Source: Modestobacter sp. VKM Ac-2984 (GTDB lineage Bacteria > Actinomycetota > Actinomycetes > Mycobacteriales > Geodermatophilaceae). Taken from it: a DNA stretch of 64,000 nt. The stretch covers positions 731,277 to 795,276 of the forward strand of contig NZ_JAPVBJ010000001.1 in NCBI RefSeq assembly GCF_026967985.1. The letters are read 5' to 3'. The notes under the pieces were generated by a model that was not told the origin of the DNA, did no database searches, and saw nothing but the letters and a program-made list of their open reading frames with translations. Both the position numbers and the translations under genes were made by a program. Shown piece after piece: positions 1 through 8,491 of the stretch; the first letter of the stretch is position 1; each line of letters opens with the position of its first letter.

Positions 1-686
1 GCCATCAGCGCGGCGGTCAGGATCGGGAAGGCCAGCAGGATCAGGATGCTGGTGACCAGGGACGCCCAGGTGAAGATGGACATCCGGAACATCGTCAGAC
101 CCGGCGCCCGCAGGCAGACGATCGTGGCGATGAAGTTGACGCCACCGAGGATCGTGCCCAGACCACTGACCGCCAGACCGGCGATCCACAGGTCACCACC
201 GGCGCCCGGGCTGTGCACCCCGGTCGACAGCGGGGTGTAGGCGTACCAGCCGAAGTCGGCTGCGCCACCCGGGGTCAGGAAGCCGGAGACGGCGATCGAG
301 GCGCCGAAGAAGAACAGCCAGAAGGAGAAGGCGTTCAACCGCGGGAAGGCGACGTCGGGCGCACCCAGCTGCAGCGGCATGATCAGGTTCGCGAACGCGA
401 AGAACATCGGCGTCGCGAAGAACAGCAGCATGATCGTGCCGTGCATCGTGACCAGCTGGTTGTACTGCTCGGGCGAGAGGTACTGCAGCTCCGGGCGGGC
501 CAGCTCACCACGCATCAGGAGCGCCATGAAGCCACCGAGGAAGAACCAGATGAACGCCACCGTGGTGTACATCAGGCCGATGGTCTTGTGGTCGGTGGTG
601 CGCAGCAGACCGAGGAGCCGCGATCCCTTCTCGGCCTCGTGGGCCGGGCTCGGCCGGCTCACGATCGGGGCAGGTGCGATCGTCAC
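1..686 (-). CDS. ctaD: Cytochrome c oxidase subunit I, N-terminal part (window-truncated)
   Basis: This is the start of the haem-copper oxidase catalytic subunit; the rest lies beyond the left window edge. About 228 codons are present. The protein is highly hydrophobic, and the segment [14 protein letters not shown] carries the His expected to bind low-spin haem a in TM helix II. The N-terminal stretch [15 protein letters not shown] is typical of actinobacterial aa3 oxidase subunit I. GTG at 686 is chosen because the only nearby upstream alternative runs into a stop; no clear Shine-Dalgarno is visible. It acts in the plasma membrane as terminal oxidase of the respiratory chain. The haem a3/CuB site residues are outside the window and cannot be checked. 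Confidence 0.93.
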   Translation of the reverse strand, partial: MTIAPAPIVSRPSPAHEAEKGSRLLGLLRTTDHKTIGLMYTTVAFIWFFLGGFMALLMRGELARPELQYLSPEQYNQLVTMHGTIMLLFFATPMFFAFANLIMPLQLGAPDVAFPRLNAFSFWLFFFGASIAVSGFLTPGGAADFGWYAYTPLSTGVHSPGAGGDLWIAGLAVSGLGTILGGVNFIATIVCLRAPGLTMFRMSIFTWASLVTSILILLAFPILTAALM

Positions 687-869
687 GGTCGGAGCTTAGA
701 CCGTCACGTCACGGCCGACGCGGCGGGAGCAGGAGTCGGTGCGGCGCGCCCCCGGGAGGTCCGACCGGCCCCGGTCCGGCGTCGGGGAGAAGTGCAGGTC
801 GGCGCGCTACGGGGCCAGTGGGGCCGGCCGGACGGGCGCGGCAGGGAGCGCCACGCCACGCCTCGGGGA

Positions 870-895
870 GTTTGGTCACGCCCGTGCGCGGCTAC
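870..895 (+). promoter_or_regulatory. Candidate SigB/SigF-type stress promoter
   Basis: GTTT at 870-873 and GGCTAC at 890-895 are separated by 16 bases. The actinobacterial general-stress sigma consensus is GTTT, 14-18 bases, GGGTAT/C; the -10 has one mismatch. It reads toward the GlsB/YeaQ-family gene 65 bases downstream, a family often stress induced. A better copy of the same motif stands before the stress cluster at 17.5 kb. Confidence 0.45.
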
Positions 896-959
896 TGATG
901 ATCTTGCGCTGGACGGACCAGCGCAAGACGGCCTGACCGTCGTGCACCGGAGGTCACCC

Positions 960-1235
960 ATGAGCATCGGTGGAGTTCTCCTCGCTGTCCTGATCGGCTT
1001 CGTCGCCGGTCTGGTCGCCCGCGCCGTCGTCCCCGGCAAGCAGGACCTCGGCCTCGTCGCCACCCTCCTGCTCGGCCTCATCGGCTCGGTGGTGGGCAAC
1101 CTCGTCTTCAGCCTCGTCCAGGGCGACGGGCTGCAGTTCGACCTCGGCGGCTGGTGGGCGTCGATCGTGGGCGCCGTCCTGGTGCTGGCGGTCTACGTCG
1201 CAGCCACCGGCAAGCAGCGCCGCGTCACCCGCTGA
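960..1235 (+). CDS. GlsB/YeaQ/YmgE family stress-response membrane protein
   Basis: A 91-residue, very hydrophobic protein with three predicted membrane segments (about residues 3-22, 29-51 and 58-80) and the glycine-rich pattern of the transglycosylase-associated (YeaQ/YmgE/GlsB) family. Charged residues are confined to a short loop (VVPGKQD) and the basic C-terminus GKQRRVTR. The ATG at 960 follows a strong GGAGGT at 949-954. No enzymatic activity is established for the family; members are often induced by general stress, which agrees with the SigB/SigF-like motif upstream. It stands alone and converges on the methyltransferase gene across a shared terminator. The family assignment is secure; its function is not known. 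Confidence 0.9.
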   Translation: MSIGGVLLAVLIGFVAGLVARAVVPGKQDLGLVATLLLGLIGSVVGNLVFSLVQGDGLQFDLGGWWASIVGAVLVLAVYVAATGKQRRVTR

Positions 1236-1271
1236 CCCCGCCGCCCGCAGGCGGGCACCCGCAGCTCCCCC

Positions 1272-1299
1272 GAGGGCCCGGCCACGAGGCCGGGCCCTC
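1272..1299. terminator. Bidirectional terminator hairpin
   Basis: A perfect 12-bp stem (GAGGGCCCGGCC / GGCCGGGCCCTC) with loop ACGA lies between the converging stops at 1235 and 1319. It lacks a clear T tract, as is usual in high-GC actinobacteria. Confidence 0.8.
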
Positions 1300-1318
1300 C
1301 GTGCGTCCTGCGGTGGGC

Positions 1319-2167
1319 TCAGCCGCGGGTCCAGCTGCCGACGTCGACCGCCACGGTGACCCGGACCGGCTCGGGCAGCGTGGCCACCCGGGCGGCCAGC
1401 TCCCCTGCGGCGAGGTGCCGGGCGTGCGGCCCCATCCCGACCAGCGTCCGCACCGCGGCGTGGTCCAGCTCCAGCACCGACCGGTGGCCCGCCGTCCCGG
1501 CAGGGTGCAGGTGCGGCTCGAGCGTGGCGGCCAACCGGTCGGCCTTGGCCGGGTCGACGTGCAGCAGACCCAGCGGACCGACGAGCTCGGCCAGGTGGTC
1601 CGCGGCGGGGGTGACCACCACGAGCCGGCCGGCCGGGGCCAGCACCCGGGCGGTCTCCGCGCCGTTGCGCGGGGCGAACACGACGAGCACCCGGTCGACG
1701 GAGGCGTCCTGCACCGGCCAGCGCCCCCAGGAGTCGGCCACCACCGCCATCGCCCGGGGATGCGCGCGGGCGGCACGGCGGGCGGCGTAGCGGGAGGCGT
1801 CCACCACCACCCCGACGGCCTCGGGCGCACGGTCCAGCACCCCGGCGAGGTGGGTGCCGGTGCCACCGCCGAGGTCGAGCAGGGTGTGCGGGGCCGACCC
1901 GGCGAGGGCGGCGTCGGCCAGGGCCGCGGTGATGCCGGCGTAGTGGCCGGCGGCCAGGAAGTCCGCCCGGTCGGCCACCATGCTCGCGGAGTCGCCCTCG
2001 TGCGGGCTGCCGCCCGGCGGCAGCAGCGTGACGTGGCCCTGCCGCGCCCGGTCGAAGGCGTGCCCGACGGCGCAGCGGAGGCCGGCCGGGTCGACGGCGA
2101 GCTGCCCGCCGCAGACCGGGCAGGCGAGCAGGGCCACCGCGGCCGGTGGGAGCGGAGGCGGGCTCAC
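1319..2167 (-). CDS. RlmA-type 23S rRNA (guanine-N1) methyltransferase-like protein
   Basis: A 282-residue SAM-dependent methyltransferase. The N-terminus has a zinc-ribbon pattern, Cys16, Cys19, Cys32 and His36 (CPVC then CAVGH), as in the RlmA/RrmA/TlrB family that methylates G745 or G748 in 23S rRNA helix 35. The SAM motif I LLDLGGGTGTH follows near residue 100. The GTG start at 2167 overlaps the TGA of the upstream phosphoesterase gene by four bases (GTGA), indicating translational coupling. Members methylating G748 can confer macrolide resistance, while those acting on G745 are housekeeping; the sequence alone does not separate these. The last 40 residues are less conserved by eye. Confidence 0.82.
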   Translation of the reverse strand: MSPPPLPPAAVALLACPVCGGQLAVDPAGLRCAVGHAFDRARQGHVTLLPPGGSPHEGDSASMVADRADFLAAGHYAGITAALADAALAGSAPHTLLDLGGGTGTHLAGVLDRAPEAVGVVVDASRYAARRAARAHPRAMAVVADSWGRWPVQDASVDRVLVVFAPRNGAETARVLAPAGRLVVVTPAADHLAELVGPLGLLHVDPAKADRLAATLEPHLHPAGTAGHRSVLELDHAAVRTLVGMGPHARHLAAGELAARVATLPEPVRVTVAVDVGSWTRG

Positions 2168-2709
2168 CGGCGCGGCGGGCGCACGGGCAGCCGGTGCAGG
2201 GCGACGTCCCGCAGCTGCCCGGCCTCGGCGGTGGCGGTGAGGTAGGTGGCGAACGGCTGGCGACGCCGGTCCGTGGGCGACCCGGGGTTGAGCAGCCGGA
2301 GCCCGGTGGACGCGGTGGTGTCCCAGGGGATGTGGCTGTGCCCGAACACCAGGACGTCGACGTCCGGGAACCGCGCCGCGCACCGCTGCTCGCGGCCCTT
2401 GGCGTCCCCGGTCTCGTGCACCACCGCGAGCCGGACGCCGTCGAGCTCCACCCGGGCGACCTCCGGGAGCCGGTCCCGCAGGACCCCGTGGTCGTTGTTG
2501 CCGTGCACCCCGACCAGCTTCCGCGACCGCTGCGTCAGCTCGTCCAGCAGCGTCACGTCCACCCAGTCGCCGGCGTGCACCACGACGTCGGCCGCCTCGA
2601 TCCGGTCCCACAGCGGATCGGGCAGGTCACGGGCGCGCTTGGGGACGTGGGTGTCGGAGATGAACACCACGGAGACGGGCACGACGCCATCGTCGCAGCC
2701 GCCCACCAC
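2164..2709 (-). CDS. YfcE/MJ0936-type metallophosphoesterase
   Basis: A 181-residue calcineurin-like phosphoesterase with all metal-binding motifs in order: SDTH (about residues 19-22), HAGD, GNNDH, VVHETGD and the closing GHSH. Family members hydrolyse phosphodiesters with two divalent metals; the physiological substrate is usually unknown. The call start is GTG at 2709, 17 bases after the cation-transporter stop. A GTG nearer the first beta strand (27 bases downstream, giving VPVSVVFISDTH) is equally possible, since neither has a convincing Shine-Dalgarno. It overlaps the following methyltransferase gene by four bases, and the three minus-strand genes from 3650 to 1319 probably form one transcript. 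Confidence 0.88.
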   Translation of the reverse strand: MVGGCDDGVVPVSVVFISDTHVPKRARDLPDPLWDRIEAADVVVHAGDWVDVTLLDELTQRSRKLVGVHGNNDHGVLRDRLPEVARVELDGVRLAVVHETGDAKGREQRCAARFPDVDVLVFGHSHIPWDTTASTGLRLLNPGSPTDRRRQPFATYLTATAEAGQLRDVALHRLPVRPPRR

Positions 2710-2726
2710 CTCGGAGGGGAGCGCCG

Positions 2727-3650
2727 TCAGTCGTGGACGGGCGACTCGTGGCTGCTGTGGCCGGGTGACTCGAGCTGGAAGGTGCAGTGCTCCAGGTCGA
2801 AGTGGTCACCCAGGCAGTGGCAGAGCGCGTCGAGCACCCGGCCGCCGTGCCCGTCGGCCAGCGCCTCGTCGCTGACGACCACGTGGGCGGAGAGCACCGG
2901 CAGGCCGGAGGTGATCGTCCAGGCGTGCAGGTCGTGCACGTCCAGGACGCCGGGGACGCCGAGCACGTGGTCGCGGACCTGCTCCAGGTCGACGCCCTTG
3001 GGCGCCGCCTCCAACAGCACGTCCAGCGCCTCGCGCAGCAGCGACCAGGCGCGGGGCAGCACCAGTGCGCCGACCGCCAGCGAGGCGACGACGTCCGCGC
3101 CGGTCCAGCCGGTCGTGGCGATGACGACGGCGGCGACGATCACGGCGACCGACCCCAGCGCGTCGCCGACCACCTCCAGGTAGGCGCCGCGGGTGTTCAG
3201 CGACTCGCGCTGGCCGGACCGGAGCAGGGCCAGCGAACCGAGGTTGACCGCCAGGCCGACGAGGGCGACGCCCAGCATCCAGCCCGAGTCGATGTCCGGC
3301 GGGTCGCCGATCCGGCGGATCGCCTCCACGACGACGTACCCGCCGACCGCCAGCAGCAGCAGGCCGTTGCCGACGGCGGCGAGGACCTCCATCCGCTGCC
3401 AGCCGAAGGTCCGCCGGCCGCGAGCTGGGCGCTGGGCCAGGGTGACCGCCCCCAGCGCCATCCCGATGCCCAGCGCGTCGGTGGCCATGTGCGCGGCGTC
3501 GGCGAGCAGGGCCAGCGAACCGGAGATCAGCGCCCCGACCAGCTCGAGCACGAACACCGAGCCGGTGAGGGCCAGGACGATCGCCAGCCGCCCGCGGTGC
3601 CCAGCGGCCGTGGTGCCGGCACCGTGCCCCGCACCGTGGTCGTGCCCCAT
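2727..3650 (-). CDS. Cation diffusion facilitator (CDF) efflux transporter
   Basis: A 307-residue CDF protein, usually exporting Zn2+, Cd2+ or Co2+ in exchange for protons. The N-terminus is His-rich (MGHDHGAGHGAG), followed by six membrane segments. TM2 carries ALLADAAHMATDALG, with the HxxxD metal-site pair, and TM5 carries VVGDALGSVAVIVAA with the matching acidic residue. The C-terminal cytoplasmic domain (about 210-307) includes HVLGVPGVLDVHDLHAW, the typical dimerisation fold. It closely resembles CzcD. A perfect 9-bp inverted repeat lies 27 bases upstream of the start and may be the operator of a metal sensor. Metal specificity cannot be fixed from sequence. Confidence 0.93.
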   Translation of the reverse strand: MGHDHGAGHGAGTTAAGHRGRLAIVLALTGSVFVLELVGALISGSLALLADAAHMATDALGIGMALGAVTLAQRPARGRRTFGWQRMEVLAAVGNGLLLLAVGGYVVVEAIRRIGDPPDIDSGWMLGVALVGLAVNLGSLALLRSGQRESLNTRGAYLEVVGDALGSVAVIVAAVVIATTGWTGADVVASLAVGALVLPRAWSLLREALDVLLEAAPKGVDLEQVRDHVLGVPGVLDVHDLHAWTITSGLPVLSAHVVVSDEALADGHGGRVLDALCHCLGDHFDLEHCTFQLESPGHSSHESPVHD

Positions 3651-3676
3651 CGCCGTCCCCTCAGCCGATCCGCGTC

Positions 3677-3702
3677 CTCACATGCAGGGTGCCGCATGTG
3701 AG
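3677..3702. promoter_or_regulatory. Perfect inverted repeat upstream of the CDF gene, candidate operator
   Basis: CTCACATGC (3677-3685) and GCATGTGAG (3694-3702) form perfect 9-bp arms around an 8-base centre, just upstream of the efflux gene on the minus strand. The geometry suits a dimeric repressor such as an ArsR/SmtB or MerR-type metal sensor. It does not match DtxR/IdeR or Zur boxes. Confidence 0.5.
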
Positions 3703-3773
3703 AGCAGAACGCCAGGCACCGCACGCCACCCCTCTCCGGTGTCGGCCGCGAGCGGGTGCGCGAGGTCAGCGCC

Positions 3774-4643
3774 TCAGATCGCGACGCCGCGCTCGCGCAG
3801 CCACGGGAGCGGGTCGATCCGAGGGCCGTCCAGGGCGCCGTCGTGCACCTCGAAGTGCAGGTGCGGCCCGGTCGACTGCCCCTCGTTGCCCAGCAGGGCG
3901 ATGGTGTCGCCCGCCCGCACGGTCTGCCCCTCCTCGACCAGGATCTCCCGCATGTGGCCGTAGACGGAGACGTCGCCGTCGGCGTGCTGGATGTAGACCG
4001 CTAGCCCGAAGCCGCTGGCCGCGCCGGCACGGAGCACGACGCCGTCCATCACCGCGTACTCCGGGGTGCCCAGCGGTGCGGCGAAGTCGATGCCGGCGTG
4101 CAGCGTGCCCCAGCGGGAGCCGAACTGGCTCGTCAGGCGGCCCTGCACGGGGAGCACGGCCTTGGGGCGAGCCGCCTCCGCCGCGGCCGCAGCGGCTGCC
4201 GCAGCCGCCTCGGACGCGACCCGGTCCGCCTCGGCCTGCACCTGGGCTGCGGCGGCCTCGGCGTCCTCGCGCTGAGCCCGGGTGGCGGCCAGCTCCTGCA
4301 GTCGGGCGGCAGCCTCCTCACCGGTGAGCGCGGGCTGCTCCTCGGCGATCATGCCCAGCTCCTCGGCGACGCTGACCGACTCCTCGCCCGCCGCCCGGGC
4401 GACCGGGGACGGTGCGCCGGCGGCGGTGAGCCCCAGGCCGGCCACCCCGATGATCGCGGCGGCGACGACGAGCACCGGACGGCCGGCATGGCGGCGACGG
4501 ACGGCCCGACAGAGGGACAGCACGGGAGCCGGCACCCCGGTGCGGTCGGACGACGGGGTGGCGACGGGGCCACCCTCGGTGCCGGTGCCGGTCGGGCGCA
4601 CCGTCCCCTCGTCGTCCAGCCGGTCGAGGTGTTGCGGGTCCAT
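3774..4643 (-). CDS. M23 (LytM/NlpD-like) peptidoglycan endopeptidase
   Basis: A 289-residue membrane-anchored or secreted protein. Residues 56-76 form a hydrophobic anchor after a basic stretch (RAVRRRHAGR). Residues 85-160 form an Ala/Glu-rich coiled coil, and 165-280 the M23 domain. The zinc ligands are His182 and Asp186 (HAGID) and His263 in HLHFEVH, with His230 and His261 as the other catalytic histidines, so the enzyme looks active. It should cut peptide cross-links in the wall. ATG 4643 was preferred to the upstream extension because the N-terminus before it is unlike the family. A CRP-like palindrome lies 115 bases upstream. Confidence 0.9.
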   Translation of the reverse strand: MDPQHLDRLDDEGTVRPTGTGTEGGPVATPSSDRTGVPAPVLSLCRAVRRRHAGRPVLVVAAAIIGVAGLGLTAAGAPSPVARAAGEESVSVAEELGMIAEEQPALTGEEAAARLQELAATRAQREDAEAAAAQVQAEADRVASEAAAAAAAAAAEAARPKAVLPVQGRLTSQFGSRWGTLHAGIDFAAPLGTPEYAVMDGVVLRAGAASGFGLAVYIQHADGDVSVYGHMREILVEEGQTVRAGDTIALLGNEGQSTGPHLHFEVHDGALDGPRIDPLPWLRERGVAI

Positions 4644-4757
4644 GCACCTGTCTTTCCGTCGGGGGCGATTCGAGTGGGGGCAGTGCAAAAGCGGGGCCCA
4701 TGTAAACACGCCGTGATGGGTTCGAGATGTGAGCCCGGGGGTAAGCACGACCGGTCA

Positions 4758-4773
4758 AGTGATCGAGGTCACA
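4758..4773. promoter_or_regulatory. CRP/GlxR-like palindrome
   Basis: AGTGATCGAGGTCACA is, on the minus strand, TGTGA-N6-TCACT, one mismatch from the CRP/GlxR consensus TGTGA-N6-TCACA. It lies in the divergent spacer between the M23 peptidase (start 4643) and the alcohol dehydrogenase (start 4938). Confidence 0.55.
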
Positions 4774-4937
4774 ACACTTAGTGCCAAATGCACACCCTCT
4801 GTCACGTCATCACTGCATGCCGCCGAGGAATCGAACGCGCCGTGATGGGTAGGAGCGAGGAACGTCACGCCCCGGAGAACGGCCTGCTGACCGACGTCGC
4901 GGCCGCCCGGAGCACCCCGATCCGAGGAGTTCCTCCC

Positions 4938-6119
4938 ATGCGCGCAGTCACCTGGCACGGCCGCGACGACGTCCGGGTCGACACCGTCCCGGACCCCGAG
5001 ATCAAGGACCCCACCGACGTGATCGTGCAGATCACCTCCAGCGGGGTCTGCGGCTCGGACCTCCACCTGATCGAGGTCATGGCCCCGTTCATGACCATCG
5101 GTGACGTCCTGGGCCACGAGCCGATGGGCGTCGTCCGCGAGGTCGGGCCGGGGGTCACCGAGCTCAAGGTCGGCGACCGGGTCGTCGTCCCCTTCAACAT
5201 CTCCTGCGGCACCTGCTGGATGTGCGACCAGGGGCTGCAGAGCCAGTGCGAGACGACGCAGAACCGGGAGCAGGGCTTCGGCGCCTCGCTGTTCGGCTAC
5301 ACCAAGCTCTACGGGCAGGTGCCCGGTGGGCAGGCCGAGTACCTGCGGGTGCCCTTCGGCAACACGCTGCCGATCAAGGTGCCCGAGGGCCCGGCCGACG
5401 ACCGCTTCGTCTACCTCTCCGACGTGCTGCCCACCGCCTGGCAGGCCGTGCAGTACGCCGGCGTCGTCCCCGGCGGGTCGGTGCTGGTGCTCGGCCTCGG
5501 CCCGATCGGTGACATGGCCACCCGGATCGCCAAGCACCTCGGCGCCTCCCAGGTGCTCGCCGCGGACACCGTGCCCGAGCGGCTGGCCCGGGCCCGCGCC
5601 AACGGGATCGACGTCCTGGACTCCACCGAGCAGGCCGACGTCGTCGCCTGGGTGCGCGACAAGACCGACGGCCGCGGTCCGGACGCCGTGATCGACGCGG
5701 TCGGCATGGAGGCGCACGGCTCCCCCGGCGCGAAGTTCGCCCAGAAGGCCAGCGCCCTGGTGCCCGACGCCATCATGGAGAAGGTCATGACGGTGGCCGG
5801 CGCCGACCGGATGGCCGCGCTCAACACCGCGATCGAGGCCGTGCGCCGCGGCGGCACCATCTCCCTGTCCGGGGTCTACGGCGGGGCCACCGACCCGATG
5901 CCGCTCATGCGGATGTTCGACAAGCAGATCGAGATGCGGATGGGCCAGGCCAACGTGTGGCGCTGGGTGCCCGACATCCTGCCGCTGCTCACCGACGCCG
6001 ACCCGCTCGGCGTCGACTCCTTCGCCACGCACCGCGTGCCGCTGGAGCAGGCGCCCCAGGCGTACGAGACCTTCCGGCAGAAGCAGGACGGCGCGGTCAA
6101 GGTGCTGCTGCAGCCCTGA
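4938..6119 (+). CDS. Zinc-dependent alcohol dehydrogenase (FdhA-like)
   Basis: A 393-residue medium-chain dehydrogenase. Catalytic zinc ligands are Cys38 (VCGSDLH) and His60-Glu61 (GHEPMG); structural zinc ligands are Cys90, Cys93, Cys96 and Cys104, in the exact C-x2-C-x2-C-x7-C spacing. The nucleotide-binding motif VLGLGPIGDMA is near residue 185. The long insert around residues 250-290 and overall length resemble glutathione-independent formaldehyde dehydrogenases and related aldehyde/alcohol enzymes. ATG 4938 has GAGGAG eight bases upstream, which decides against the longer reading from 4788. It is monocistronic, with a terminator right after it. The substrate is not determined by sequence. 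Confidence 0.9.
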   Translation: MRAVTWHGRDDVRVDTVPDPEIKDPTDVIVQITSSGVCGSDLHLIEVMAPFMTIGDVLGHEPMGVVREVGPGVTELKVGDRVVVPFNISCGTCWMCDQGLQSQCETTQNREQGFGASLFGYTKLYGQVPGGQAEYLRVPFGNTLPIKVPEGPADDRFVYLSDVLPTAWQAVQYAGVVPGGSVLVLGLGPIGDMATRIAKHLGASQVLAADTVPERLARARANGIDVLDSTEQADVVAWVRDKTDGRGPDAVIDAVGMEAHGSPGAKFAQKASALVPDAIMEKVMTVAGADRMAALNTAIEAVRRGGTISLSGVYGGATDPMPLMRMFDKQIEMRMGQANVWRWVPDILPLLTDADPLGVDSFATHRVPLEQAPQAYETFRQKQDGAVKVLLQP

Positions 6120-6129
6120 CCTGCACGTC

Positions 6130-6170
6130 CACGGGCCGCGCACGGGACTGGTGTCCTGGCGCGGCCCGTG
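6130..6170 (+). terminator. Terminator hairpin after the alcohol dehydrogenase
   Basis: Perfect 11-bp arms CACGGGCCGCG (6130-6140) and CGCGGCCCGTG (6160-6170) with a 19-base loop, starting ten bases after the stop. Confidence 0.7.
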
Positions 6171-6291
6171 GCGCGCGTGGCGACGTGACCAGCCTCATGC
6201 GCGTCCGGGGCAGCGCAACCGGTGCCACTGCTCTTGGCTGGACCGGGGCGCCGTCCCCGCCGTCCCCGCACCGCCCCTGAGGAGCCCCGCC

Positions 6292-7509
6292 GTGCCCCGC
6301 GCGCTGCTCGCCCTGTCCATCGGTGCCTTCGGCATCGGCACCTCCGAGTTCGTGATCATGGGCATGCTCCCCCAGGTGGCCGACGACTTCTCCGTCTCGG
6401 TCGCCGCGGTCGGGATCCTGATCAGCGCCTACGCCCTCGGGGTCGTCATCGGGGCACCGACGCTGACCGCGCTGGGCGTGCGGTTCACCCCGCGGCAGAC
6501 GCTCATCGGGCTGATGGTGGTCTTCACCGTCGGCAACACCCTCTCCGCGGTCGCCCCGACCTACGAGACGCTGATGGCCGCCCGGGTGGTCACCGCGCTG
6601 GCGCACGGCTCGTTCTTCGGGGTCGGGGCCGTCGCGGCCCGGGGGCTGGTGGCCAAGGAGAAGGGCACCCAGGCGATCTCGCTGATGTTCGTCGGGCTGA
6701 CCCTGGCCAACGTCATCGGCGTCCCCATCGGGACGTTCGTCGCCCAGCAGCTCAGCTGGCGGCTGGTGTTCGGCGGTACTGCGGCGATCGGGCTGCTCAC
6801 CATCGCCGGGCTGCTCGCCTGGATGCCACGGGTGGCCGCCGCACCCACCGACCTCCGGCAGGAGCTGGGCGCCTTCCGCCGGCGCCAGGTCTGGCTGACC
6901 CTCGGTGTGACCACCATCGGCTTCGCCGCGCTGTTCTCGGTCTACAGCTACGTGAGCCCGATCCTCACCGACCTCGCCGGGATGCCCGAGAGCCGGGTCA
7001 CCATCGTGCTCGCGCTCTTCGGGCTGGGCACCACCGTGGGCACCCTGCTCGGTGGCCGGCTGGGCGACCGGTACGGCTTCGCCTTCGTCACCGTCGGGCT
7101 GCTGGCCACCGCCGCGCTCCTCGTCGTGTTCACCGTCGTGGTGGTGAACCAGGTCGCCGCCGTCGTCCTGCTCGTGCTGTTCGGCGCGATCACCTTCTCC
7201 GGCGGGCCGGTGGTGCAGAACCGGGCGATCGAGGCGGCCCGGGTCCAGGGCGGCAGCATGGTGTCGGCAGCCAACCAGGGCGCGTTCAACGCGGCCAACG
7301 CCCTGGGCGCAGCCCTGGGCGCGGCCACCCTCACCGCCGGCTGGGGCTACCGCGCGCCGATGTGGGTGGGGGCGGTGCTGGCGCTGCTGGGCGCGGGTCT
7401 GTCGGTGATCGCACTGCGCAGCCAGCGGGCCGAGACGGCCCGCGACGCCGCAGCCGGGACGACGGCCACACCCACGATGGAGACCCCTCTCCCGGTCCGC
7501 GCCGCCTGA
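6292..7509 (+). CDS. MFS transporter, AraJ/YdhP-like drug:H+ antiporter (DHA1)
   Basis: A 405-residue protein with 12 predicted membrane helices. The first helix carries GAFGIGTSEFVIMGMLPQVA, a signature of the AraJ/YdhP/SotB group of DHA1 exporters. A loop GGRLGDRYGF near residue 255 is the second-half version of MFS motif A. GTG 6292 follows TGAGGAGC at 6278-6285, which fixes the start and excludes the longer reading from 6151. Substrates of this group include sugars, chloramphenicol-like drugs and purine analogues; none can be assigned here. It may be cotranscribed with the aldo/keto reductase 38 bases downstream. Confidence 0.88.
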   Translation: MPRALLALSIGAFGIGTSEFVIMGMLPQVADDFSVSVAAVGILISAYALGVVIGAPTLTALGVRFTPRQTLIGLMVVFTVGNTLSAVAPTYETLMAARVVTALAHGSFFGVGAVAARGLVAKEKGTQAISLMFVGLTLANVIGVPIGTFVAQQLSWRLVFGGTAAIGLLTIAGLLAWMPRVAAAPTDLRQELGAFRRRQVWLTLGVTTIGFAALFSVYSYVSPILTDLAGMPESRVTIVLALFGLGTTVGTLLGGRLGDRYGFAFVTVGLLATAALLVVFTVVVVNQVAAVVLLVLFGAITFSGGPVVQNRAIEAARVQGGSMVSAANQGAFNAANALGAALGAATLTAGWGYRAPMWVGAVLALLGAGLSVIALRSQRAETARDAAAGTTATPTMETPLPVRAA

Positions 7510-7547
7510 CGGTGTGCACGCCCGCCGCCCGCGGGTAGGCACCGCCC

Positions 7548-8438
7548 ATGACGACGACAGCCGAGAAGTCCGGTCAGTTCGCCCTCGGTGACCGCACGGT
7601 GCACCGCATCGGCTACGGCGCCATGCAGCTCGCCGGCCCGCACGTCATGGGCCCACCCGCCGACCGGGACGCCGCCGTGGCGGTGCTGCGCCGCGCGGTG
7701 GAGCTGGGCGTCGACCACATCGACACCAGTGACTACTACGGCCCACACGTGACCAACGAGATCATCCGCGAGGCGCTGCACCCCTATCCGGAGCAGCTCA
7801 CGATCGTCACCAAGGTCGGTGCCCGGCGGACGCCGGAGGGCGACTGGCCCGAGGCGCTGGGCGCCGACGAGCTGCGCCAGGCGGTGCGCGACAACCTCGA
7901 CCACCTGGGGCTCGACGTCCTGGACGTGGTGAACCTGCGGATGCCCGGGTTCGCCGAGCCGGTGCAGCGCTCGCTGGCCGAGCCGATGGAGGTCCTCGCC
8001 CAGCTCCAGCAGGACGGGTTGGTCCGGCACATCGGGGTCAGCAACGTGACGCCGCAGATGCTGGCCGAGGCCCGCGGCATCGCCCCGGTGGTCTGCGTGC
8101 AGAACCACTACAACCTGGTGCACCGGGCCGACGACCCGCTGGTCGACGCCCTGGCCCGGGACGGCGTCGCCTACGTCCCGTTCTTCCCCCTGGGCGGCTT
8201 CAGCCCGATCCAGTCGGCGGCGCTGGAGACGGTGGCCCGCCGGCTGGAGACCACCCCCATGCAGGTGGCGTTGACCTGGCTGCTGGCCCGCTCCCCCAAC
8301 CTGCTGCTCATCCCGGGCACCTCCTCGGTCGCCCACCTGGAGCAGAACCTGGAGGCGGCGGCCCGGGTGCTCGGCCCCGAGGAGCTGACCGAGCTGGACC
8401 GGATCGGCGGTGACGGCACCCTCGACCCCGACCTCTGA
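7548..8438 (+). CDS. Aldo/keto reductase
   Basis: A 296-residue NADPH-dependent (alpha/beta)8 oxidoreductase. The catalytic tetrad region is visible: Asp in HIDTSDYYG with Tyr, Lys in TIVTKVG, while the usual His of the tetrad is replaced by Asn in VVNLRMPG (family usually LVQLHxP or YxIHR). C-terminal GTSSVAHLEQN is the NADPH phosphate-binding loop. The His-to-Asn change is seen in several actinobacterial AKRs and may shift activity from ketone reduction. It lies 38 bases after the MFS gene and ends before a long palindrome that probably terminates transcription. Confidence 0.88.
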   Translation: MTTTAEKSGQFALGDRTVHRIGYGAMQLAGPHVMGPPADRDAAVAVLRRAVELGVDHIDTSDYYGPHVTNEIIREALHPYPEQLTIVTKVGARRTPEGDWPEALGADELRQAVRDNLDHLGLDVLDVVNLRMPGFAEPVQRSLAEPMEVLAQLQQDGLVRHIGVSNVTPQMLAEARGIAPVVCVQNHYNLVHRADDPLVDALARDGVAYVPFFPLGGFSPIQSAALETVARRLETTPMQVALTWLLARSPNLLLIPGTSSVAHLEQNLEAAARVLGPEELTELDRIGGDGTLDPDL

Positions 8439-8491
8439 CCCACCGGTCCTCGCGGGCAGCTCGCGAGGTCGGCCTCGGCCGCCCGCTGCGT

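Noticed and set aside
4644..4790. Possible c-di-AMP (ydaO) riboswitch upstream of the M23 gene
   Set aside because: This riboswitch often precedes wall hydrolase genes in actinobacteria, but its conserved core could not be found here.
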